64,000 bases of DNA from JAJXSS01 sp964547135 (GCA_964547135.1 CAZJMK010000001.1:62001-126000), one strand, 5' to 3'; numbered from the stretch's first letter, positions 16,494 through 25,488 are shown. The notes: generated from the sequence alone by a model not told the origin. Made by a program: numbers and translations.

Positions 16494-17819
16494 ATGAAAA
16501 ATGACACCGCATTTACACGACGCGAGTTCATACAGACCGGGTTGATGGTGGTGTCGGCGATGAGCAGTGTGCCGACGTTTTTGCAGCGTTCAGCATTGGC
16601 GCTGGAAACGCAGAAAGACGCACGAGTGAAGGACACACCCGGCGTGCCCGGCGATCGTATTTTGGTCGTGGTGCAACTGTCGGGGGGCAATGATGGGTTG
16701 AACACGGTCATACCCTGGGGCATGGATGGGTACTACAAAGCTCGCCCGGCCCTGGCGGTGACGCGCGACAAAGTGCTTTCATTGGGTAAAAACAGTGACA
16801 TCGGCCTGCACCCGGACATGGCGGATTACAAGGCACTGTTGGAAGAGGGTATCGCCAACATCGTGCAGGGCGTGGGGTACCCCAACCCCAATCGTTCGCA
16901 CTTTGCCTCGATGGACATCTGGCACACTGCCAACCCGCAGGGCGGCAAAGGGCTGGGGTGGGTCGGCAAAGCGATGGACCAAACCTATGCACCCGGCGGC
17001 AAGGTCACCAACAGTGATGCGGCCACGGCCTGCGTTTGCATCGGCAATGAAGCACCCTTGGCGACCGAGGGTAAACACATCAAGCCGATCACCTTTGCCA
17101 ACCCGGGCGCGTTTCGCTGGGCAGGGGCGGATGTGAGCGAGGGTTTGCAGGCGGCGTATCAACGCATTCATCAACCGGGAGCCATGGCGGAGATACCCCG
17201 TGATGATTCACAGGCAGCGTTCGTGCTGCGTACCGCGATGGATGCACAAGTGGTGTCAGAACGAGTGCGGACAGCAGTGGCCCAAAAACCGCTGACGAAT
17301 TTTGCGGGGGGAACATTGGCCAATCAGCTGAAAATGGTGGCTGCGATGATTCGCGCCGAGTTGCCCACGCGGGTGTACTACGTCGGCTTGGGCGGCTTTG
17401 ACACCCATGCGGGCCAGGCCGGGCGGCATGGCGGGTTGCTGCGCACGTTTGCCGGCGCGATGAAGTCGTTTGCCGCGGAGCTCAAAGCCATGGGGCAGCA
17501 GGAGCGCGTACTCACCATGGCGTTCAGCGAGTTTGGCAGACGGGTCGAACAAAATGCATCACAAGGGACTGATCATGGCACGGCTGGGCCGATGTTTTTG
17601 ATGGGGCCGATGGTCAGGGCGGGCGTGGTGGGGGAGCATCCGAGTTTGGAAAAATCACGACTGGTCGATGGCGATATGGTGTTCAATGTCGATTTTCGCA
17701 GTGTGTATGCAGCGGTGTTGGGCCAGTGGATGCGCATCGACCCGGCCAAGGTGATCGGTGCTTCATTGCGGCCGGCTGGCGTGATGAGTGCCGGTTGGCT
17801 TAAGGCCAATGGGGTGTGA
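16494..17819 (+). CDS. DUF1501 family protein
   Basis: 441 aa. The N-terminus FTRREFIQTGLMVVSAMSSVPTFL is a Tat-like signal (RRxF then a hydrophobic stretch), so export is likely. The core has VVQLSGGNDGLNTVIP, GYPNPNRSHFASMDIWHTA, GGFDTHAGQ, MAFSEFGRRVEQNASQGTDHGTAGPMF, a sulfatase/alkaline-phosphatase-superfamily arrangement with a candidate metal site (DHGTA). The gene is paired with DUF1800. A perfect palindrome plus T-run at 17863-17891 ends the unit. Confidence 0.88.
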   Translation: MKNDTAFTRREFIQTGLMVVSAMSSVPTFLQRSALALETQKDARVKDTPGVPGDRILVVVQLSGGNDGLNTVIPWGMDGYYKARPALAVTRDKVLSLGKNSDIGLHPDMADYKALLEEGIANIVQGVGYPNPNRSHFASMDIWHTANPQGGKGLGWVGKAMDQTYAPGGKVTNSDAATACVCIGNEAPLATEGKHIKPITFANPGAFRWAGADVSEGLQAAYQRIHQPGAMAEIPRDDSQAAFVLRTAMDAQVVSERVRTAVAQKPLTNFAGGTLANQLKMVAAMIRAELPTRVYYVGLGGFDTHAGQAGRHGGLLRTFAGAMKSFAAELKAMGQQERVLTMAFSEFGRRVEQNASQGTDHGTAGPMFLMGPMVRAGVVGEHPSLEKSRLVDGDMVFNVDFRSVYAAVLGQWMRIDPAKVIGASLRPAGVMSAGWLKANGV

Positions 17820-17862
17820 GTGTGTGAGTTGTTGAGTTGGCATGATGGTGATTGGCAACAAC

Positions 17863-17891
17863 GCCCAGGCATGGCCATGCCTGGGCTTTTT
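17863..17891 (+). terminator. Rho-independent terminator after DUF1501
   Basis: GCCCAGGCATG/GCCATGCCTGGGC is a perfect 24-nt palindrome (17863-17886) followed by TTTTT (17887-17891), 44 nt past the stop. Confidence 0.88.
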
Positions 17892-17929
17892 GCTGTATGC
17901 TCATGATCAATTTGAAAGGGTGATTGCGT

Positions 17930-18823
17930 ATGTCCGTGAAACTTGCGATGAGTACGCTGGCCTGCCCGGATTGGACCATTCAGCAGGTGGCCGACATGGC
18001 CAGGCAATGGGGCTACGACGGGGTGGACCTGCGCACGTTGGGTACAAATGGACATGGTGACGAAACCCTGGCCAGTGACCCGGTTGTGGTTGGCGCGGAA
18101 AAGGTGCGTGAAGTGTTGGACGCAGCGGGGCTTTCACCAGCATGTCTGTCCACCTCGGTGGCGTTGCATCATCGTCACCCGTTGGCAGCCGAGCGGGCGA
18201 TGCAGCAGGGCAGGTCAGCGATTGAACTGGCGCAAGCGATGCGTTGTCCGTGGGTGCGGGTGTATGGTTATGAAATCGAGCCGGGCGAATCACGCGATCA
18301 GGGACAGCATCGCATCGCTGATCGAGTCCGTGAACTGGCAGAGTACGCAGCGCCCAAAGGGGTTGGGGTATTGCTGGAAAATGCGGGGAACCTGGCGACA
18401 GCCCGTGATTGGTGGACGATCATGGACTTGATCGATCAGCCCAATGCGGGCATGAGTTGGAACCAGCAGGTATCAATGCTCGCTGGTGAAGGTGCGGGGG
18501 TTTCGGTGCCGATGCTGCATGGGCTGATTCGCCTGGCGCGACTCAAGGACATGGTGACGCAACCGCAGGCTATGTTTGTGATGCTCGGTGACGGGCAGAT
18601 GAAGGTGCGTGAAACTTTGCATCGGCTGTTGGGTGTGGGGTTTGACGGGTGGCTGGTTGTGGAGTGGGACAAACTTTGGCTGCCGGGGTTGATGGAGGCG
18701 CAAGCGTATTTGCCGGAGGCGGGCAAGCGTGTGAAGGATTGGATACAGGCCATCGGCAAGGCTCAGGAAACGGCAAAACCCAAACCCAAGCCGGTGGCGC
18801 ATGCGGCAGCAGCCAAGGGTTAA
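17930..18823 (+). CDS. sugar phosphate isomerase/epimerase-like TIM-barrel protein
   Basis: 297 aa from the ATG at 17930 (AAAGGG about 8 nt upstream). The xylose-isomerase-like barrel pattern is present: LAMSTLACPDWTIQQVADMARQWGYDGVDLR at the N-terminus, a central VRVYGYEIEPGE and VLLENAG, and near the C-terminus GWLVVEWDKLW. These glutamates and aspartates are the expected divalent-metal ligands of the AP-endonuclease-2 fold. Substrate unknown; it probably isomerises or epimerises a sugar in the cytosol. The last 20 residues are a KPKPKP/AAA-rich tail. It lies alone between a terminator and a repeat block. Confidence 0.78.
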   Translation: MSVKLAMSTLACPDWTIQQVADMARQWGYDGVDLRTLGTNGHGDETLASDPVVVGAEKVREVLDAAGLSPACLSTSVALHHRHPLAAERAMQQGRSAIELAQAMRCPWVRVYGYEIEPGESRDQGQHRIADRVRELAEYAAPKGVGVLLENAGNLATARDWWTIMDLIDQPNAGMSWNQQVSMLAGEGAGVSVPMLHGLIRLARLKDMVTQPQAMFVMLGDGQMKVRETLHRLLGVGFDGWLVVEWDKLWLPGLMEAQAYLPEAGKRVKDWIQAIGKAQETAKPKPKPVAHAAAAKG

Positions 18824-18856
18824 AGCACACAACAAGAATTCACCACAGAGAGGAAT

Positions 18857-19052
18857 GGAGATGGGAGCTAGGAGCTAGGAGCTAGGAGCTAGGAGATGGG
18901 AGCTTGGAGATGGGAGATGGGAGCTGGGAGCTGGGAGCTTGGAGATGGGAGATGGGAAACATAAACACCCTATATGATTTACCAAGCCCCAAGCCCCAAG
19001 CCCCAAGCCCCAAGCCCCAAGCCCCAAGCTACCAGCGCCTAGCCCCTTTTTG
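18857..19052. repeat. heptamer-armed repeat block (GAGCTAG / CCCCAAG)
   Basis: 18857-18957 is built of GGAGCTA, GGAGATG and GGAGCTT units; 18982-19027 is six to seven copies of CCCCAAG, then GCTACCAGCGCCTAGCCCC. The two halves can pair imperfectly (GGAGCTTGG with CCAAGCTACC). It fills the gap before recN. Confidence 0.8.
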
Positions 19053-19065
19053 ATGGTCAACCACC

Positions 19066-20880
19066 ATGCTGCGTGAACTGCACATTTCCAACCTGGCGGT
19101 TATCGAGGACATTGCCATCGAACTGGCGGGCGGGCTGAACTGTTTCACGGGGCAGACGGGTGCGGGTAAAAGTTTGATTTTGGGGGCGCTCGAAATATTG
19201 CTGGGTTTGAAGCCTGCTTCAGCGGAAATGATTCGCCCCGGTGCAACCGAGGCACGCATCAGCGGGTTGTTCACCGTGCAGGATGCGTGGATTTCACAGC
19301 AAATCACCCAACTGGCGGATGCCGTCATCGAGCCGGGCGAAGATTTATTGCTCACGCGCAAGTTGTTTGCCTCCGGGCGGAACAGTGCCTCGCTCAACGG
19401 GCAGCCGGTGACGGGGGCGATGGTCAAAAGCATCGCGGAATTATTGGTCGATGTGCATGGCCAGCACGACCACCAATTTTTATTGCGACCGTCGAACCAG
19501 TTGTGGTTGCTTGATGGTTACGCGGGCACGTTGGAAGAGCGTGAACGTTTTGCCCAACTGCATCAACAACGAAGGACATTGATCACTCAGCGTGATGAGT
19601 TACTGGCCGGCACCGACCTGCGGCGGCAGCAACTGGATTTATACGAGTTTCAAGCCGGCGAAATCGACAAGGCGGACCCGCGTGCAGGCGAATATGTTCA
19701 GCTTCGTGAGCGTCACGCCTTTTTGTCCAACGTGCAGAAAATCAAACGCGAGGCAGGCGGGGCGTATGCCGCCCTGTATGAAAGCGAAGGGGCGGTGCTC
19801 GAACGTCTGCAGATGATCGCCCATGTGCTTAGTGAAACCGCCTTGCTGGACCCGCGCATGAACAGCATTGCCGAGCAGGTCCGCACTGCAACACTGGGGT
19901 TGCAGGACGGGGCCTATGAATTGCAGCGCTACGTCGATCGATTGGAACTGGACCCGGGCGAACTGTCACAGGTCGAGGATCGACTCAACACGCTGAATCG
20001 ATTGATCGCCAAGTACGGGCAGCTAAAAAACGCTTTGCAACCATCAGCCGTGTCATCCGTCAAAGCATTGCCGCCAACCAGTCAGAACGATGCGGACGGC
20101 AAGACCGATCATCAAAATGACCCGCTGGCACCGGTATTGGCGTACCGCATTCAGTTGGAAACCCAGTTGCAGCAACTGCGCCATCATGATGCGGACATCA
20201 GTCAGTTGGAAGCGCAACTGGCGCAACTGGAAAAAGATTTGACCACCCTGGCGGAGAAATTAAGCAAATCGCGCAAGGCAGCCGTGCAGCGCCTGCGCCC
20301 GCTGGTGGAAAAGGAATTGCACGACCTGGGCATGGGCGAGGCGCAGTTTGATGTTGAATTGCAAAGCGTCGAACCCACCGCTTCGGGGGCGGATGCGATT
20401 GAAATGCTGGTGCGTGCCAACCCCGGTTTGCCGGCCCGCCCTTTGCGCAAAGTGGCCTCCGGCGGCGAACTGTCGCGCATCATGCTGGCGCTCAAAACCA
20501 TCCTCGCACAGAGCGACCGCATCAGCGTTTTGGTGTTCGATGAAATCGACGCCAACATCGGCGGACGCATGGGCACGGTCATCGGCACCAAACTGCGCAC
20601 CCTGGCGCAATCGATCCATCATCAGGGCAAAAAAGCACGCACGCATCAGGTCATTTGCATCACCCATCTGCCGCAGATCGCTGCCTTTGCGCAGAGACAT
20701 TTTCGCATCGCCAAAGAGGTATCGGGCAAGGGTTCGGGCAAGGAGACGCACACCACGGTCACTGCGTTGGAAGGCAAAGCCCGCATTGAGGAATTGGCGG
20801 AAATGCTGGCCGGCAAAGACGTGACCCCAACCACCCGCAAACAGGTGAGTGAAATGCTCGCCGCCGCGGAAAATCAGTAA
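19066..20880 (+). CDS. recN: DNA repair protein RecN
   Basis: 604 aa SMC-like ATPase for double-strand-break repair. Walker A GQTGAGKS is at 29-36, QHDHQFLL follows near 130, the middle is an antiparallel coiled coil (about 160-420), and ASGGELSRIMLALK (about 463) plus VLVFDEIDANIGG (about 485) form the ABC signature and Walker B. Full length. The start MLRELHISNLAVIEDIAIEL is the family N-terminus. It lies on its own, with repeats on both sides. Confidence 0.96.
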   Translation: MLRELHISNLAVIEDIAIELAGGLNCFTGQTGAGKSLILGALEILLGLKPASAEMIRPGATEARISGLFTVQDAWISQQITQLADAVIEPGEDLLLTRKLFASGRNSASLNGQPVTGAMVKSIAELLVDVHGQHDHQFLLRPSNQLWLLDGYAGTLEERERFAQLHQQRRTLITQRDELLAGTDLRRQQLDLYEFQAGEIDKADPRAGEYVQLRERHAFLSNVQKIKREAGGAYAALYESEGAVLERLQMIAHVLSETALLDPRMNSIAEQVRTATLGLQDGAYELQRYVDRLELDPGELSQVEDRLNTLNRLIAKYGQLKNALQPSAVSSVKALPPTSQNDADGKTDHQNDPLAPVLAYRIQLETQLQQLRHHDADISQLEAQLAQLEKDLTTLAEKLSKSRKAAVQRLRPLVEKELHDLGMGEAQFDVELQSVEPTASGADAIEMLVRANPGLPARPLRKVASGGELSRIMLALKTILAQSDRISVLVFDEIDANIGGRMGTVIGTKLRTLAQSIHHQGKKARTHQVICITHLPQIAAFAQRHFRIAKEVSGKGSGKETHTTVTALEGKARIEELAEMLAGKDVTPTTRKQVSEMLAAAENQ

Positions 20881-20897
20881 AGCATCAATGACGTCAA

Positions 20898-20961
20898 TCA
20901 GAGCCGCGAACGGTAGTGAGCGGTTCTTGAAAGCTCCACGCGCTTCCGCTCGTGGCTCTGA
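20898..20961. repeat. palindrome of the GAGCCACGAGCGGAAGCG family
   Basis: TCAGAGCCGCGAACGG... faces ...CCGCTCGTGGCTCTGA. It is the same family as the inner arms at 94-162; a half copy lies near 44398. It directly follows recN and may act as a terminator, though there is no T-run. Confidence 0.7.
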
Positions 20962-20981
20962 GCAACACCGGCAATGAGCGA

Positions 20982-21133
20982 TGTGGCACCGCCGCCCTCG
21001 GCGGTGGTTTGACAAAGCGGCGGATGGTATCCGCCGTCTTGGTTCAAATTATGATGGACTTTTCACGAGGACCGACCGACCGCCGATGCCATCGGCGGCT
21101 TTGATTCACCCAGCCGAGGGCGGCTGGGCCACA
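20982..21133. repeat. modular multi-hairpin element, copy 1
   Basis: Closed by TGTGGC (20982-20987) and GCCACA (21128-21133). Inside are four hairpins in series: ACCGCCGCCCTCGGCGGT, GCGGATGGTATCCGC, CCGCCGATGCCATCGGCGG and CCCAGCCGAGGGCGGCTGGG. Copy 2 (27663-27811) has the same closing stem with the hairpins in reversed order. Confidence 0.75.
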
Positions 21134-21159
21134 ACAGACGACCATGTTTTGAATCATCA

Positions 21160-22191
21160 TCACACGTTCAAATCCTCCGCCGACAGCGGCTGCGCCAGTT
21201 CATCAATCTGTGTCGCTGTCAACCAGGGCAGCGCTTGCAAACTGCGCCGTATCGACACCGGCATCGGTTTGCCTTCACGTTCCCATTTGGGGCGCGATTT
21301 CCAGCGCCGGTGCATCCAAAAATATTGCTCCGGGCTTAAGCGCACCATGCTTTCAATCGCGCGCATGTACCGCGCGGTCACGTAATACAACGGGTCGGGT
21401 TGATCCGCCCATTCATGCGGGTGAATAATGTCGGTCGTGCCAAGCTGGTAATGACAACCACGGGGCTTGCCGGTGCGTTTGGCATACCCGCAAATGATCG
21501 GCAGATTTTTACTTAGTGCCAATAGCCCGATCGATTTGTACGTGCTGGCCAGTTTGCCGAAAAAAGGCACGAACATGCCCCGGTCCCCGGCATTCTGATC
21601 GGCAATAAACGCAAGCAATTCACGACGATCAATCACCGAAATCATTTGTTCGGTCGCGTCCCACTTGGTGATGATCGACAAGCCCCGCTGTTCACGAATG
21701 CTAAGTAACCAGCGGTTGAGGTATGGGTTGTCCAACGGCCGCGCCAGGGCGTGAACTTTGTAGCCCAGCGTCGCCAGCAGATAGCCGAGCAATTCCCAGT
21801 TGCCCACGTGCCCGGTGACCAGCAGTACCGGTTGCCCGCTGTTGAGCAATTCGATGGCCTTGCTCATGTCGGTGAGGTTGACGCGATCCGCCCAACTGTC
21901 CGGGCCGATGATGCGCGGGGTGTGACAAACCTCCATCGCCAGTTGCAGCAGGTGTTCGAACGTGGCCTGGCTGAGTCGGTTGACCTGATCGGAAGACATG
22001 TCAGGGAAACTGCGGGCGATGTTGCGCTGGGCACGTTGGCGATGTCGCGGGTCGATGTGATACAGGCCTCGACCCACGGCTGCCGCTGCCACGAGCGACG
22101 CATCGGCGTTGACCATGGTGAGCCCCATGGCTGCAGCGCGAGCCGCCAGGTATTGCGAAACAGCCGTGATGGGGTGAATGTCACGCGGCAA
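21160..22191 (-). CDS. LpxL/HtrB-type lysophospholipid acyltransferase
   Basis: 343 aa. The N-terminal YLAARAAAMGL...GRGLYHIDPRHRQRAQRNI is typical of lipid A acyltransferases; VTGHVGNWELL carries the catalytic HX4E (His 128, Glu 133); ADQNAGDRGMFVPFFGKLASTYKSIGLLA and the closing PEQYFWMHRRWKSRP (the WxHRRWK signature) follow. It transfers a fatty acyl chain to a lipid A precursor or similar lipid at the inner membrane. The start is uncertain: the frame opens with TTG at 22191, and the first ATG (22128) would cut into the conserved N-terminus. No Shine-Dalgarno is seen, and the terminator of the upstream gene ends only about 15 nt away, so the promoter must be very close. Confidence 0.82.
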   Translation of the reverse strand: MPRDIHPITAVSQYLAARAAAMGLTMVNADASLVAAAAVGRGLYHIDPRHRQRAQRNIARSFPDMSSDQVNRLSQATFEHLLQLAMEVCHTPRIIGPDSWADRVNLTDMSKAIELLNSGQPVLLVTGHVGNWELLGYLLATLGYKVHALARPLDNPYLNRWLLSIREQRGLSIITKWDATEQMISVIDRRELLAFIADQNAGDRGMFVPFFGKLASTYKSIGLLALSKNLPIICGYAKRTGKPRGCHYQLGTTDIIHPHEWADQPDPLYYVTARYMRAIESMVRLSPEQYFWMHRRWKSRPKWEREGKPMPVSIRRSLQALPWLTATQIDELAQPLSAEDLNV

Positions 22192-22206
22192 GGTTGACTG
22201 TCAAGT

Positions 22207-22243
22207 AAAAAAGGTCAGAAGCAGTGGTTGCGTGCTTCTGACC
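22207..22243 (-). terminator. Rho-independent terminator
   Basis: Perfect 11-bp stem GGTCAGAAGCA/TGCTTCTGACC (22213-22243) followed on the minus strand by TTTTTT (22207-22212). It terminates the coiled-coil gene that ends at 22334. Confidence 0.85.
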
Positions 22244-22287
22244 CAGTGGGTTTCTCACCGATTTATTTGACTGCTTGGCCACCGGTT

Positions 22288-22329
22288 CATCGGCCCTCAC
22301 CCCTCCCTCTCCCGGGGGGAGAGGGGGTT
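22288..22329. repeat. CCCTCTCCC hairpin
   Basis: CGGCCCTCACCCCTCCCTCTCCCGGGGGGAGAGGGGG. Same family as 16409, 30306, 30415, 34440, 47007 and 62743. Confidence 0.7.
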
Positions 22330-22333
22330 GTAT

Positions 22334-23710
22334 TCACCGCTGGTAGTAGCCGACGAGGTTGAGGAAGCGGTTGGTGTTGAGCACGCGAATTTGAAACCTT
22401 TTGGCATCGTCCAACAGGCGCTGGTAGTCGTCCCACACGCGCTGCCTGGCGGCAAATTCCTCAATCAACCGCGGGTCACGCACATCACGACGCAACGGTT
22501 CGGGTCGTACCGGTTCCTCGCCGATGACCAGAAAGTCGGTGTCGTACGACAGGGCTTCCTGCAACCGTCCGCCCCATTGATTGATCATTTGCTCGACGCG
22601 CTTGCGGTCGCTGTCGGTCGGTTGGCCGGTGCGATCCAGGTCGAATCGGCCGAACACGAAAAACTTGTACGACTGGTTGGGGTCATACACCACGTTGGCG
22701 ATCAGGTCGCCTTCCGACAGGCTGGTGCCACGGGTCAACTGCACCACGCGGCCGGTGGCGGTGTTGTCAGCGATGTTCACGATTTCAATGATCGCCTTGC
22801 CGGGTTTGAGTTCGCCCTGCGTATCCTTTTCAAGGGCAGCGCCGCGGTCGTAAACTTGGAAGGTCAGCCCCAGCGTGACGCGCTGACGACGACCGATGTT
22901 GATGTACACGACGCGCTGATCGGAGGACACACCGATGATTTCGCCGTCGGGGATGGTTGCCGGGTCCGGGCCGCCGGTGACATTGCTGCGCACGGCCATG
23001 ATGTCCGAAAGTCTCTGCCGCAGTACGTTGTTGTCCTGCTTGAGTTGTTCGAGTTGCGCGTTGGCTTCGGTGAGTTCCTTTTGCAGTCGGCCTTGCAGTT
23101 CACCAAGGCGTTGTTCGAGTTTCTGTCGTTCGCCGGCCGAGGTGGTCTCAAACTGACGCTGCTGATTGCGCAACCCATCGACCTGGCCGCGCAACTGTTT
23201 TTCAGCATCCGCCAATTTCTGGTCGGACACTTTCTTGGCTTCCTGTAACTCAACCAGTTGCTTGTTCAGGGCATCGCGGTCGGCCAGGGCCTTGGTGGCG
23301 CGATCTTGCAATGACTTCATCTCCGCCAGCACCCGGCGGAGTTCACCGGTCAGCGTGGCCGTGGCCGGGTTGATGCCCGCCTGTTGAATATCATTACGTA
23401 AACCTTCGAGCCTTTGCCGGGGGTCGCCCGAAATCAGTCGTTTGAGTTCACGGTTTTCGTTGAACAGAATGCCCACCACCGAATCGTTCCCAGCGGTGTT
23501 GTACAGGGCATCGATGTCCGGGTCGGAACGCTCAGCCGGTTTGATCCAACGCGCCAGGTCGGATGAAGCCTGTGCCGCTTCCTTCTGGGCACCGTCCACC
23601 TGTGTGTAAGCCAGAATGGCTGCCACCAGTGCAATGACGAACAAAACCACGAACACCACCAGACCGACCGCAAAACCTGTGACGCTGTCGCCCCGACGTG
23701 TGGTAGCCAT
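22334..23710 (-). CDS. membrane-anchored coiled-coil protein with BRCT-like C-terminus
   Basis: 458 aa, not a family I can name. Residues about 10-34 form one transmembrane helix (FAVGLVVFVVLFVIALVAAILAY). About 95-245 is heptad-rich coiled coil (LQDRATKALADRDALNKQL, QRLGELQGRLQKEL). About 255-340 is a beta-rich segment (YINIGRRQRVTLGLTFQVYDRG). Residues 348-400 and 430-455 match a BRCT domain in the NAD-ligase style: FFVFGRFD, INQWGGRLQEALSYDTDFLVIG, then DAKRFQIRVLNTNRFLNLVG, with a charged insertion between. Start: AAGGAG about 8 nt before the ATG. It has its own terminator. The membrane topology suggests the coiled coil and BRCT part lie on one side of the inner membrane. Confidence 0.7.
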   Translation of the reverse strand: MATTRRGDSVTGFAVGLVVFVVLFVIALVAAILAYTQVDGAQKEAAQASSDLARWIKPAERSDPDIDALYNTAGNDSVVGILFNENRELKRLISGDPRQRLEGLRNDIQQAGINPATATLTGELRRVLAEMKSLQDRATKALADRDALNKQLVELQEAKKVSDQKLADAEKQLRGQVDGLRNQQRQFETTSAGERQKLEQRLGELQGRLQKELTEANAQLEQLKQDNNVLRQRLSDIMAVRSNVTGGPDPATIPDGEIIGVSSDQRVVYINIGRRQRVTLGLTFQVYDRGAALEKDTQGELKPGKAIIEIVNIADNTATGRVVQLTRGTSLSEGDLIANVVYDPNQSYKFFVFGRFDLDRTGQPTDSDRKRVEQMINQWGGRLQEALSYDTDFLVIGEEPVRPEPLRRDVRDPRLIEEFAARQRVWDDYQRLLDDAKRFQIRVLNTNRFLNLVGYYQR

Positions 23711-23885
23711 CGATCAATGCTCCTTGCCGTGCGGAATGGGTACTACGGTCACGGACGAGCCATGAACCGCTCCTGATATGCGCCAAGTTTCGTATGGAAG
23801 CGGGCTTTCGTCAAGCAGGGGTTTGCAGGGGTGGTCGGCGATAGTCTGTGGTTACGAAGAATTTGCCACAAAGGACACGAAACAG

Positions 23886-23987
23886 AATGGATGATGGATA
23901 ATGGATAATGGATAATGTTCAGAGTTGGTTGACGTTCACTGCCTCTTGGTTTGTACATCATCCATCATCCTTTATCCATTATTCATA
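23886..23987. repeat. tandem-heptamer hairpin (GGATAAT family), copy 1
   Basis: Left arm of ATGGATGATGGATAATGG-type units, loop of about 45 nt (TTCAGAGTTGG...CTCTTGGTTTG), right arm CATCATCCATCATCC...TTATCCATTATTCAT. The loop is clearly related to that of 37864-37976. Confidence 0.8.
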
Positions 23988-24033
23988 AGTGACTTCGCCG
24001 GGCGGCAATGCCGAAAGCCCAATATGCCTGCCC

Positions 24034-24039
24034 TATAAT
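24034..24039 (+). promoter_or_regulatory. -10 element 7 nt before mqnE (possible leaderless start)
   Basis: Perfect TATAAT followed by TGCCCAC and the ATG at 24047. There is no clear -35 at 17 nt. Confidence 0.4.
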
Positions 24040-24046
24040 TGCCCAC

Positions 24047-25216
24047 ATGCCACACGAACTGGACAACATCACACAAAAGGTTCACGCCGGCGAACGCTTG
24101 TCCGCCGACGAAGGCCTTACACTTTTGCGCACCACCGACCTCTGGCAACTGGGTCGATTGGCTCACCATGTCCGTACCCGAATGCACGGCAAACGCACCT
24201 ACTACAACATCAATCGTCACCTCAATTACACGAACCTTTGTGCCTTGTCGTGCCAGTTCTGTTCCTTCTACCGCAAGCAAGATGACCCCCGCGGCGGTGT
24301 GTATGAAATGAGTGTTGCACAGATTGCCGACCAGGCCCGTCAAGCACAACACGACGGTGCCACGGAAATGCACATCGTCGGCGGACTTCACCCTTACCTG
24401 CCATTTTCATACTACACCGACATGTTGCGGGCCATTCGTGAAGCTGCCCCCAAACTGCACATCAAAGCCTTCACCGCCGTCGAAATCGTTCACCTGGCGC
24501 GCCTATCAAAACGCCCTCACGACCTGCATGCGGTGCTCACGGACCTGCGTGATGCCGGGTTGGGTTCACTGCCCGGCGGGGGGGCTGAGGTGTTTGATGA
24601 CCGTGTCCACGACCAGGCCTTTAAGGGCAAAATTCGCTCCGATCGCTGGTTGGCGGTGCATCGCATCGCCCATGAAATCGGGCTTTGGTCCAATGCCACG
24701 ATTCTGTACGGGCACATCGAATCGCTGGAAGACCGCGTGCATCATTTGTGTCTGTTGCGTGAAGCGCAGGACCAGGCCATCGCCCAAAATCACCCGGCTC
24801 GGTTTCAAACGGTGATCCCTTTGCCGTTTGTGCCCGACGATTCCGCGTTACAACATTTGCCCGGCCCCTGCGGCCTTGATGACCTGCGCATGCTGGCCGT
24901 ATCACGCCTCATGCTCGACAACTTTGCCCACGTCAAGGCTTTTTGGATCATGCAGACCTTGCCGCTGTCACAAATGTCATTGCAATTCGGCGTCGATGAC
25001 ATCGACGGCACCGTCGTCTGGTACGACATCACCAAAGTCGGCGGCACCACCACCCATCAGGAAGTGAACGTCACCGCACTCCGCCGTGCCATCCGCGATG
25101 CAGGCATGGTCCCCATCGAACGTGACACGTTGTATCGCCCGGTGCATCGACAGGGTGCCGATTGGTCGGTATCGGAAGAAGTGGTCCAGTGGCCCAGTGG
25201 TCAAGTGGTCAAGTGA
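24047..25216 (+). CDS. mqnE: aminofutalosine synthase (radical SAM)
   Basis: 389 aa. It joins chorismate-derived enolpyruvyl benzoate to SAM to give aminofutalosine, the entry to the futalosine route of menaquinone synthesis. The 4Fe-4S motif CALSCQFC puts the three cysteines at 65, 69 and 72; EMHIVGGLHPYLPFSYY, LPGGGAEVF, GLWSNATILYGHIE and KAFWIMQTLP are MqnE-like and separate it from MqnC and CofH. The ATG at 24047 is preferred, with TATAAT 7 nt upstream. The last 10 or so codons (VVQWPSGQVVK) are read from an AGTGGTC-type dispersed repeat, so the natural C-terminus has been replaced or extended. Other mqn genes are not in the window. Confidence 0.85.
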   Translation: MPHELDNITQKVHAGERLSADEGLTLLRTTDLWQLGRLAHHVRTRMHGKRTYYNINRHLNYTNLCALSCQFCSFYRKQDDPRGGVYEMSVAQIADQARQAQHDGATEMHIVGGLHPYLPFSYYTDMLRAIREAAPKLHIKAFTAVEIVHLARLSKRPHDLHAVLTDLRDAGLGSLPGGGAEVFDDRVHDQAFKGKIRSDRWLAVHRIAHEIGLWSNATILYGHIESLEDRVHHLCLLREAQDQAIAQNHPARFQTVIPLPFVPDDSALQHLPGPCGLDDLRMLAVSRLMLDNFAHVKAFWIMQTLPLSQMSLQFGVDDIDGTVVWYDITKVGGTTTHQEVNVTALRRAIRDAGMVPIERDTLYRPVHRQGADWSVSEEVVQWPSGQVVK

Positions 25217-25412
25217 CGGAATCGTATTCGGCAGTTAGCGCCGCGATGGATCGCGCCTGATCGGTGATTTGGCGATCTGGTGTTATGGTGATTCTCAGGC
25301 TGGTCTCGTCGGCGAACTTCTGCAACTCCCACTTCCACAGACGCAACCGATTGCCAATGCTACCCCCGGAGTCGGCGGTGATCAGACGGCCCTGAAGGGC
25401 GCGGCATCAACA
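25185..25412. repeat. AGTGGTC repeat and degenerate cloverleaf half
   Basis: 25185-25222 repeats (C)AGTGG(C)CCAGTGGTCAAGTGG and overlaps the end of mqnE; 25230-25262 is a TTAGCGCCGCGAT...ATCGCG piece; 25370-25412 is a half cloverleaf (CGGCCCTGAAGGGCGCGGCATCA). No gene between mqnE and the cation transporter. Confidence 0.6.
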
Positions 25413-25488
25413 ATCGCGGCGCTGACCCGAACACACACCAGGTTTGATTTTTCATTTCACCTTCATCATTGGTATCGTACCTGACTCG

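Larger units (their letters stand above)
23711..24046. other. intergenic region between divergent genes
   Basis: 336 bases without a gene. It holds a tandem-heptamer hairpin (23886-23987), an AATTTGCCACAAAGGACACGAAA repeat half near 23866, and a TATAAT at 24034-24039 just before mqnE. Confidence 0.7.

Noticed and set aside
22193..22206. GTTGACTGTCAA as a second site for the LacI regulator
   Set aside because: It lies between an acyltransferase start and a terminator, away from the sugar locus, and only half of the palindrome is complete.
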